Of a stretch of DNA of 12,854 nucleotides, positions 6,715 through 12,854 are shown piece by piece. Each line of letters begins with the position of its first letter. Position 1 is the first letter of the stretch. The notes under the pieces are model-generated. The model was given only the letters and a program-made list of their open reading frames with translations. It was not told the origin of the DNA and did not search any database. The position numbers and the translations under genes are program-made. The stretch is from DASPKX01 sp035627835 (GTDB taxonomy: Bacteria; Verrucomicrobiota; Verrucomicrobiia; Limisphaerales; SXQI01), in NCBI GenBank assembly GCA_035627835.1, contig DASPKX010000130.1, positions 1 through 12,854 on the forward strand, written 5' to 3'.

Positions 6715-9700
6715 TTATTCCTGTGCGGCGGAGACGGCCCGGTAGAAGTTTTTCACACCTGCTTGCGCAGGCGGCACTATGAATTCTGAGTTTGCTGGCA
6801 CAGCCTCAAGGTCGCTCCAAGTCCGCAGATCCGTTGATTCTTGAATCACGCACCTCAGATTGGGCGCGCCGGTAAGACGGAGTCGCAAACTTCCGTCAGG
6901 CAGCAGGGCCACTGGAAGGAGCCGCGCAGGAGCGTTGGGTGAAGGGGCAATAAATATCGAGCCGGAGACGTATGTCGCTGGCAAGTCGTTTGCCAATGCA
7001 TCCGAAACCTGCCGAGCAACAGGCGCATCACCCAGAGTAACGGAAGTCGCGGTCGCCGTGTTCAGCGGATGGGCGCGGAAGGTGAGTTGGAGCATGTCAT
7101 GCACACCGGCCTCAAACACCTGCGGCAGCGGTTGCGACACAATGAAGCCTACGTCGCCGCGTGCGGCTCCGGCCTGGTTGATCATTGTCACCGCGCCAGC
7201 GAGGGTTGCGGAGGGCCGAGCCTCGACGAGTTGCAAGACAGCAGGATCAAACTTGAGGGAGAACCCAACGGCTGTTTCGTCACCCGTAGCGGCCAGACGA
7301 ACGGTGATGACCACATTAGAGGAACCGCTCAACACTGCGTCCGACACGCTGATGCTCCGGCTTTGAAGGCTGAAAGCTTTGATGACTGCGGAACCGCTGG
7401 GCGCCAGGAGGCCCGATGGAGCGAGCGGCCCGCCTGCCGGGACCACTGGGTCCAATTGCGCTGAGTAACGCCCAACTTGAACCCAATCAGCAATGGAGAT
7501 AAGGCCATTGCCGTGGACCGCCTGGCCGCCGCTGATGCGCGGAGCCGCATCCACGCGCATATATTCGCTCGCGGAGGTGATTGCATCGAGGCCTGCGACG
7601 AACCGCCCAGCCTGCACCCAATCGGTGATGGTAACTGAGCCGTTGTTGTTGCCGTACGGGCGAGGTGTGAGATCGCCCTCGAAGCCGCGCACGACTTCAA
7701 GAACTCCGTCGGATGCGGCCACGCTAAGTGGCTGCCCAAGCGCGCCCTCAGCGGTTGCGGCGGTAACACGGATAATATTTGTGGAGTTCAGGGCTTCAGG
7801 GCTTACGGCTCCCTTCAGAAGAACCAAGGCGTTCGTGCCTGTAAGGAACGTTTTTATGGGCAGAGTCACTAAAGCTTTGAGTTTCCCTGGCCCGTCTGGG
7901 GTGCCGACAACGACTGTTCCCGGCGGGACAACCCCCGCTTCAAGAGTTGCGCCCAGGAGCATGGCAGGATCGTAATTAATCGTGAAAGCCAACTTCGTCT
8001 CCAGGCCGCTGGCGTTCAGATGAATCGGGACGGCCACATCGGAGCCGATGGCCGCACGCCCGGCGCTCACGATGAGCACGCGGCTTGTGAACTCCGCCTG
8101 GATCGCGCGGGTGACTATGGCATTCCCCTCGTCTGAGACTTGCAATTGGATGGCAACCACGCCGGACATTCCGATCGCCGGGGTCAGGCGCACCGTGCGC
8201 CAGCCACCGTCGCCGGCCGTAATGGAGATGCCACTATTGGGAAGCACGGTCTGGTTCAGGCTCAGCGCGGTCAGGGAGAGGTTTGACGCGTCTGACTCCA
8301 TATCCGAAATGTGAACGTCGAAAGCTATTTGCCTTCCAGTCTGCGCAACGAGGTTGGTCTCAGTTAGAGCGAGCGCCGGCAGATCGTTCACTGACGCCAC
8401 CGCAATGGTGACCACGCCGGTCGCGGAATGACCCGAGGCGTCGCGAATCGTGTAAGCAAATGTGTCTGAGCCAAAGAAGTTGGCCGGCGGGGTGTAGATG
8501 AGCGTGTCGTTGATGTGCTGGATGGCTCCACCTGCTGCGCTTACGCTGGTGGCGCAGCAGAAGGAGAGAACGTCCAACCGATCAACATCCGTGTCATTGG
8601 CAAGCAAATCACCTACCTGGATGGTGAGGGATGTGTCCTCAGCCGTCGCAAAGGCGTCCGCTGCCGCAATCGGGTCATGGTCATCATCCTCGACAGTGAC
8701 GGTGGCGGTGGTGTGCTCGCCAAGCTGCGTGCCCACAGGGGCGTCAACGAGGCTCAACGTGACTTCAAAAGTCTCGTTGGGTTCGAGAACATCGTCCCGC
8801 ACCAATGAGTGGCCGAGGTAGAGATCCTTTGCCATCTCCCGATCGGCGAAGAATATCTCGTTGGTGAACAGGTTAAAATCAGAGCCCGCCAATGCGGTGC
8901 CCGCGGAGCCCACAACTCGCACGATCACGGAACCTATGTTGCCATCGCTGCGCACGATGCGGAGACGCTCCAACGGGATGCCCCCCTCAGTGAGACGCGC
9001 GTTGCCGGCGAACGCAAAGGATCCGGGGCGGGATTCGCCACCAGTCAGGTCACCCAGCACGGCGTTGGACAGGCGTTCTGTCAATGCGGCGCCGGTGTTC
9101 TGGGCCAGCAACTCCGCAAGCGTTAACTCGCCTTCCGCCGCCTGGGCAGCATCTCGGGCGGTGAGGGACTGGGCAACGAATTGCAGACGCGTGATGGCTT
9201 CCGCAGCTTCCGTCGCGTCGGGATTGGCGGCGGCTTGCTGCTTGAGCGCATTCGAATCAGCGACAATCCCGGAGACAGCTTCAAGGGTGGAGTCATCCAG
9301 CTCAACGAGCGTGAGATCGCTCGCGGCCCTAGCCAAGCCTGCAACACCTTCGGAGGATGTGAGGTCCACATTTGTCGTGAGAATCTGAGCGGCGAGCGCG
9401 GACATGAGCGCAACGGAGATGTCCGTCCGGTTATCGCCGCCCGAACCGAGCATGAGATCGGTGAGAATCGCACGGGTGTCCTGGACTAATGCGCCTGCTG
9501 CGATGAGAGCGCCCGCATTGGGGTTGTTGGTCGTCGTGGCGGCAAACGGATCAAAAGTGGTGAGCGGCACGTCGGGCAGTCCAAGGTTCGTCTTTAACAT
9601 GGCTTCCGCTTCAGCGGCTGTGAGGCCTGGATCCTGCGCCAACATTTCGGCTAGCAGCGTTGTGAGGGGGCTGATGACTTCCGCAGCGGCGGGCGCCGTC

Positions 9701-12700
9701 AGCGGGTGAAGCAACGGCAAACCGGTGGCAATATCCGTGCCTCCCGAAAGGACGAGCTTTCCTTCATCCGCATCCAAGGTGTCGTTTCCGTTCAGGTCGA
9801 AGTTCGACACGATGATCTCCAGTTCAAAGTTCCCCTGATTATCAGTGGTTGTCGCCGGTTCGCCGAGATCAGGCGCGTAGTTGCCGTTGGCATCGAAAAA
9901 GACGAGCGCATTTGCAACGTAGCCATCGAAGGCTGCGCCAGAAGAGGTAAAGAGCTGGTGAACGACGAGGCTGAAGGAGCGGGAGGAAGCCACGATACCG
10001 TCCGAGGCCTGGACGGTAATAGTGGCCTCGCCGAAACCCGCCGGATTGACGCTCAGGCTCAACTGATATTGGCCTGTGGAGAGTTTCGTAACGCTAATTC
10101 CGTTGTTTGGAAGCAGCGATTGGTTGCTTGAGGTCGCAGTGACCTCCAATTCGTCCCCAGACTCGAGATCGCTGACCAACAGCATCATCGGCGGGATCGC
10201 ATCGCCTTGAATCGCGGTGACATCAGCAAGAGGCGCAATGACCGGGCGGCTGTTCACAGTGAACGTGAAGCTCGTGGATGCACTGGCAGACCCATCGCTT
10301 ACCTGCAATGTCACCTCGGCAGATCCAGCGACCCCAGGCACGGGGGTGATTCGCAACTGACGATCTGCGCCGGCTCCAAGCAGTTCGAGGGCGCTCGACG
10401 GAAGCAAGGTGGTGTTCGATGCTGTCGCAGCCAGCGCAAGTTCACTCGAAGGGGTTTCAACATCGGAAACAGAGAACCCAAACACTTGCGCGGAATCTCC
10501 CTCAGAAACAACGCCGCTTGCGATGGCAGTGATGACAGGGGTGTCGTTCACTGGGTGAATTGTGATCGCAATGGAGGTTTCTTCAGAATCCGCGTCACCA
10601 TCGCTGACTGTGAACTTCACCAGGTCGGAACCGAAGAAGTTGGTGTTGGGCTGGTACCGGTAAACGTTCGCCTCGTCGGTGGAGGTGAGAGTGCCGTTCT
10701 CGGGCTCCTCAGTAACTGTCGCCGTGAGTGTCTGGCCTTCGGTGTCGGAGCCTGAGAGGCTGATAAAAACACTGTTGTCTTCATTCACTTCAACACTTGC
10801 CGCTAAACCAACGGGCGCGTCGTTGACGGGGGTGACATCAATCGCCACCTCAGCTGGGGATGAAGTCAACTCGCCATCGCTGACCTCGAAGCTGAAGGTG
10901 TCAGAGCCATGGAAATCAGCCGCAGGGGTATAAGTGAACACGTTCGCCACTTCGGTGGCGGCGAGAGAGCCGTTCTCAGGCTGCGCGGTGATCGTGTAGC
11001 TTAAAGACGAGCCTTCCACATCCCCGGCATCGAGCGTGATTGTCACCTGCCCGTCTTCAGCAACCGTTGAGGCCCCGTTCTGCGCCACTGGGCTGTCGTT
11101 AATCGGGAGCACCGTAATCGCAATGGAGGTTTCTTCAGAATCCGCGTCGCCATCGCTGACTGTGAACTTCACCAGGTCGGAACCGAAGAAGTTGGTGTTG
11201 GGCTGGTACCGGAAAACGTTCGCCTCATCAGTCGAGGTGAGAGCGCCGTTCGCTGGCTCCTCTATGACCGTCGCCGTGAGCGTCTGGCCTTCGGTGTCCG
11301 AGCCTGAGAGGGTGATGAGCATACTGTTGTCTTCATTCACTTCAACACTTGCCGCTAAACCAACGGGCGCGTCGTTGACTGGGGTGACATCAATCGCCAC
11401 CTCAGCTGGGGATGAAGTCAACTCGCCATCACTAACCTCGAAGCTGAAGGTGTCAGAGCCGTGGTAATCCGCAGCGGGTTTATAGGTGAACACATTCGAC
11501 ACTGCGTTGGCGGTGAGTGTGCCTTGCCCTGGTTCTGCAACGATGCTGTAAATGAGGTCGGAACCTTCGACATCGCTGGCCGCTAAAGTGATTTCAACTT
11601 CGCCATCCTCATTCACGGTAGCGGTTCCGCTCTCGGCGGTTGGCGCGTCGTTCACCGGATGAACAGTGATCGCGATGGAAGCTGCTTCGGAGTCAGCCTC
11701 ACTATCGTTCACCGTGAAGGTGATCAGATCAGAGCCGAAGAAGTTGGTGTTCGGCTGGTAGCGGTAAACATCTGCCTCGTCGGTCGCTGTTAGAGTGCCG
11801 TTCACCGGCTCGGAAGTGATACTACCCGTCAGAGATTGGCCTTCAGCGTCGGAGCCAGACAGCGTGATCAACACGCTACTGTCTTCGTTCACTTCCACGT
11901 TTGCACCCAAGCCAACCGGCGGATCGTTGATTGGGGTTACATCAATGGTGACCACAGCGGAACCTGAGTCCAGTTCACCGTCATTGACCTGGAAGCTGAA
12001 CGTGTCGGAGCCGTGGTAATCGGCAGCGGGCTTGTAAGTGAACACGTTCGGCACGGCTGTGGCCGTGAGTGTCCCCTGAACTGGGTCAGCCACGACGCTG
12101 TAAACGAGGTCGGAACCCTCGACATCGCTGGCAGCTAAAGTGATCTCCACTTCGCCATCCTCATTCACCGTGGCTGTTCCGCTGTAGGCCACCGGCGAGT
12201 CGTTCACGGGATGAACAGTGATCGCGATGGACGCCACTTCGGAGTCAGCCTCACCATCGTTCACCGTGAAGGCGATCAGATCAGAGCCGAAGAAGTTGGT
12301 GCTCGGCTGGTAGCGGTAAACATTTGCTTCGTCTGTCGATGTGAGAGTGCCGTTCTCTGGTTGCTCGATAATACTGGCGGTCAGCGTTTGACTTTCAGTG
12401 TCGGTGCCGGAAAGCGTGATCAAGACAGTGTTGTCTTCGTTCGCTTCCACATTTGCAGCAAAGCCAATCGGCGCGTCGTTGATTGGGGTGACATCAATCG
12501 ACACCACCGCAGAACCTGAGTCCAGTTCACCGTCATTGACCTGGAAGCTGAAGGTGTCGGAGCCGTGGTAATCGGCAGCGGGCTTGTAAGTGAACACGTT
12601 CGGCACGGCTGTGGCCGTGAGTGTCCCCTGAGCTGGGTCAGCCACGACGCTGTAAACGAGGTCGGAACCTTCGACATCGCTGGCAGCTAAAGTGATCTCC

Positions 12701-12854
12701 ACTTCGCCATCCTCATTGACCGTGGCTGTTCCGCTGTGGGCGACCGGCGCGTCGTTCACCGGATGAACGGTGATCACGATGGCAGCTGCTTCAGAGTCAG
12801 CCTCACCATCGTTCACCGTGAAGGTGATCAGATCAGAGCCAAAGAAGTTCGTGT
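6715..12854 (-). CDS. Giant cadherin-repeat surface protein with Calx-beta and cohesin-dockerin-cohesin C-terminus (5' partial)
   Basis: The frame is open from the right edge (first full codon at 12852) to a TAA at 6717-6715, giving 2045 visible codons; the true start and signal peptide lie outside the window. A GTG at 12816 is an internal valine of a repeat, not a start. Domains in order: end of one cadherin-like repeat; eight 92-residue cadherin-like repeats (12759-10552); two Ig-fold modules (10551-9955) with 'VSD.E(T/S)' and 'SN..LLP' motifs; an SdrD/CNA-B-like module with an alanine-rich helical part (9954-about 9001); Calx-beta (about 9000-8683); a cadherin-like domain with NFFGSDTF (8679-8392); a third Ig-fold module (8391-8086); cohesin-like, dockerin-like and cohesin-like domains (8079-6949); and a C-terminal 'TGAP..STDL..W' domain (6918-6718). 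Such architectures belong to secreted adhesins or matrix proteins. No catalytic domain, transmembrane anchor or sortase motif is seen at the C-terminus. The coding call is secure; adhesion or scaffolding as the role is inference. Confidence 0.95.
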   Translation of the reverse strand, partial: TNFFGSDLITFTVNDGEADSEAAAIVITVHPVNDAPVAHSGTATVNEDGEVEITLAASDVEGSDLVYSVVADPAQGTLTATAVPNVFTYKPAADYHGSDTFSFQVNDGELDSGSAVVSIDVTPINDAPIGFAANVEANEDNTVLITLSGTDTESQTLTASIIEQPENGTLTSTDEANVYRYQPSTNFFGSDLIAFTVNDGEADSEVASIAITVHPVNDSPVAYSGTATVNEDGEVEITLAASDVEGSDLVYSVVADPVQGTLTATAVPNVFTYKPAADYHGSDTFSFQVNDGELDSGSAVVTIDVTPINDPPVGLGANVEVNEDSSVLITLSGSDAEGQSLTGSITSEPVNGTLTATDEADVYRYQPNTNFFGSDLITFTVNDSEADSEAASIAITVHPVNDAPTAESGTATVNEDGEVEITLAASDVEGSDLIYSIVAEPGQGTLTANAVSNVFTYKPAADYHGSDTFSFEVSDGELTSSPAEVAIDVTPVNDAPVGLAASVEVNEDNSMLITLSGSDTEGQTLTATVIEEPANGALTSTDEANVFRYQPNTNFFGSDLVKFTVSDGDADSEETSIAITVLPINDSPVAQNGASTVAEDGQVTITLDAGDVEGSSLSYTITAQPENGSLAATEVANVFTYTPAADFHGSDTFSFEVSDGELTSSPAEVAIDVTPVNDAPVGLAASVEVNEDNSVFISLSGSDTEGQTLTATVTEEPENGTLTSTDEANVYRYQPNTNFFGSDLVKFTVSDGDADSEETSIAITIHPVNDTPVITAIASGVVSEGDSAQVFGFSVSDVETPSSELALAATASNTTLLPSSALELLGAGADRQLRITPVPGVAGSAEVTLQVSDGSASASTSFTFTVNSRPVIAPLADVTAIQGDAIPPMMLLVSDLESGDELEVTATSSNQSLLPNNGISVTKLSTGQYQLSLSVNPAGFGEATITVQASDGIVASSRSFSLVVHQLFTSSGAAFDGYVANALVFFDANGNYAPDLGEPATTTDNQGNFELEIIVSNFDLNGNDTLDADEGKLVLSGGTDIATGLPLLHPLTAPAAAEVISPLTTLLAEMLAQDPGLTAAEAEAMLKTNLGLPDVPLTTFDPFAATTTNNPNAGALIAAGALVQDTRAILTDLMLGSGGDNRTDISVALMSALAAQILTTNVDLTSSEGVAGLARAASDLTLVELDDSTLEAVSGIVADSNALKQQAAANPDATEAAEAITRLQFVAQSLTARDAAQAAEGELTLAELLAQNTGAALTERLSNAVLGDLTGGESRPGSFAFAGNARLTEGGIPLERLRIVRSDGNIGSVIVRVVGSAGTALAGSDFNLFTNEIFFADREMAKDLYLGHSLVRDDVLEPNETFEVTLSLVDAPVGTQLGEHTTATVTVEDDDHDPIAAADAFATAEDTSLTIQVGDLLANDTDVDRLDVLSFCCATSVSAAGGAIQHINDTLIYTPPANFFGSDTFAYTIRDASGHSATGVVTIAVASVNDLPALALTETNLVAQTGRQIAFDVHISDMESDASNLSLTALSLNQTVLPNSGISITAGDGGWRTVRLTPAIGMSGVVAIQLQVSDEGNAIVTRAIQAEFTSRVLIVSAGRAAIGSDVAVPIHLNASGLETKLAFTINYDPAMLLGATLEAGVVPPGTVVVGTPDGPGKLKALVTLPIKTFLTGTNALVLLKGAVSPEALNSTNIIRVTAATAEGALGQPLSVAASDGVLEVVRGFEGDLTPRPYGNNNGSVTITDWVQAGRFVAGLDAITSASEYMRVDAAPRISGGQAVHGNGLISIADWVQVGRYSAQLDPVVPAGGPLAPSGLLAPSGSAVIKAFSLQSRSISVSDAVLSGSSNVVITVRLAATGDETAVGFSLKFDPAVLQLVEARPSATLAGAVTMINQAGAARGDVGFIVSQPLPQVFEAGVHDMLQLTFRAHPLNTATATSVTLGDAPVARQVSDALANDLPATYVSGSIFIAPSPNAPARLLPVALLPDGSLRLRLTGAPNLRCVIQESTDLRTWSDLEAVPANSEFIVPPAQAGVKNFYRAVSAAQE
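6718..6918 (-). other. C-terminal verrucomicrobial-type beta domain of gene 1
   Basis: The last 67 residues contain LPDGSLRLRLTGAPN, VIQESTDLRTW and NFYRAV. This combination, roughly 'G.(Y/V)(V/I)I..STDL..W.....(F)YR(A/V)', recurs at the C-termini of many large exported Verrucomicrobiota proteins. It may be a sorting or surface-attachment signal, but I know of no proof. No PEP-CTERM or LPxTG motif is present. Confidence 0.6.
6949..8079 (-). other. Cohesin-like / dockerin-like / cohesin-like cassette (within gene 1)
   Basis: First cohesin-like domain, 8079-7690: strands 'VAVPIHLNASGLETKLAFTI', 'YDPAMLLG' and the closing ASDGVLEVV. Dockerin-like module, 7677-7450: it begins with GD and has two similar halves, each with NG, a short beta segment, DWVQ(A/V)GR(F/Y) and LD, giving the two-fold repeat expected of type I dockerins. 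Second cohesin-like domain, 7350-6949: VRLAATGDETAVGFSLKFDP near its start and LPATYVSGSIFI at its end. Cohesins bind dockerins in cellulosomes, but similar modules occur in non-cellulolytic bacteria, where partners are mostly unknown. The cohesin calls rest on fold-level motifs; the dockerin call rests on the internal duplication. Confidence 0.72.
8683..9000 (-). other. Calx-beta domain (within gene 1)
   Basis: The segment shows the expected order of Calx-beta motifs: LTEGG at the start, a strand with VIVRVVGSAGTA, AGSDF, a strand ending in FFADRE, the acidic VRDDVLEPNETFEVTL and a closing TVTVEDDD. These acidic clusters form calcium sites in characterised Calx-beta domains. Bacterial examples sit in large secreted adhesion proteins. 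Confidence 0.88.
9001..9954 (-). other. SdrD/CNA-B-like module with two calcium-loop motifs, then alanine-rich helical domain (within gene 1)
   Basis: The segment opens with FDGYVANALVFFDANG and then 'TTTDNQGNFEL', the usual look of SdrD/CNA-B-like beta domains. Two loops fit the EF-hand spacing of acidic or amide residues at positions 1, 3, 5, 9 and 12: DANGNYAPDLGE at 9894-9859 and DLNGNDTLDADE at 9798-9763. The signature SGGTDIATGLP follows, then a long stretch rich in alanine and leucine with few beta-type motifs, likely helical, running to about 9030. The same pairing of 'DGY..A.VF.D.N.NG' and '(S)GGTD..TG' is known from large cyanobacterial and marine adhesin-like proteins. The function of the helical part is not known to me. 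Confidence 0.7.
10552..12854 (-). repeat. Alternating 276-bp (92-residue) cadherin-like tandem repeats, types A and B
   Basis: Two related repeat types alternate without any gap. Type A starts (V/I)ND.P and carries ADYHGSDTFSF or ADFHGSDTFSF; type B starts (V/I)ND.PVG or INDAPIG and carries TNFFGSDL. Boundaries are: A1 12759-12484, B1 12483-12208, A2 12207-11932, B2 11931-11656, A3 11655-11380, B3 11379-11104, A4 11103-10828, B4 10827-10552. Every unit is exactly 276 bases, so the A+B period is 552 bases. Part of another B unit runs off the right edge, so the array continues. The NED and D.E/DG motifs resemble calcium-site residues of bacterial cadherin-like (VCBS/Cadherin-4 type) domains. 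An extended, calcium-stiffened stalk is the usual role of such arrays. Confidence 0.93.

Noticed and set aside
6704..6717. A frameshift or premature stop splitting one giant gene into two
   Set aside because: Gene 1 ends in a typical C-terminal domain and gene 2 begins with a credible signal peptide, so two separate proteins fit better.
12814..12816. GTG as the start codon of gene 1
   Set aside because: The frame is open to the right edge, and the upstream codons encode TNFFGSDLITFT, the expected preceding part of a type B repeat. The GTG is an internal valine.
10552..12854. CRISPR-like or non-coding tandem repeats
   Set aside because: The period is 276/552 bases, a multiple of three, in frame and encoding conserved cadherin-like domains.

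Overview
The window is almost entirely filled by two very large genes on the minus strand, both cut by the window edges. There is no RNA gene, insertion sequence, CRISPR array or long non-coding stretch. Apart from 11 bases between the genes, every base lies in one of the two reading frames.

Organism. The domain style points to a Verrucomicrobiota bacterium, probably of the Pedosphaera/Limisphaera kind. The clues are cohesin-like domains ending in 'LPATY', a dockerin-like module with the repeated motif DWVQ.GR, a C-terminal 'TGAP..(V)IQ.STDL..W' domain, long runs of cysteine-free Ig-like domains with YQWFKDG motifs, and GC content in the mid-50s judged by eye. This is family recognition, not a database match.

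Layout in the direction of transcription (right to left). Gene 1 (12854 to 6715, start outside the window, at least 2045 codons) begins inside an array of alternating cadherin-like repeats, each exactly 92 residues. It continues with two more Ig-fold modules, an SdrD/CNA-B-like module with calcium-loop motifs joined to an alanine-rich helical region, a Calx-beta domain, a cadherin-like domain and another Ig-fold module. It ends in a cohesin-like / dockerin-like / cohesin-like cassette and a short C-terminal beta domain. Gene 2 starts 11 bases after the stop of gene 1 (start 6703, at least 2234 codons, end outside the window). It has an N-terminal signal peptide, one cohesin-like domain related to the last cohesin of gene 1, two Ig-fold/cadherin-like modules, seven repeats of about 95 residues with a WTP motif, two further modules, ten Ig-like domains of about 85 residues, and the start of a prepeptidase-C-terminal-like (SVW.TW) domain.

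How they may work together. Both look like exported, multi-domain surface or matrix proteins made from one mRNA. Gene 1 carries a dockerin-like module, and both proteins carry cohesin-like domains. A calcium-dependent assembly of the two, or of gene 1 with itself, is therefore a reasonable but untested idea. No catalytic domain is visible in the window, so the partners or substrates are unknown.
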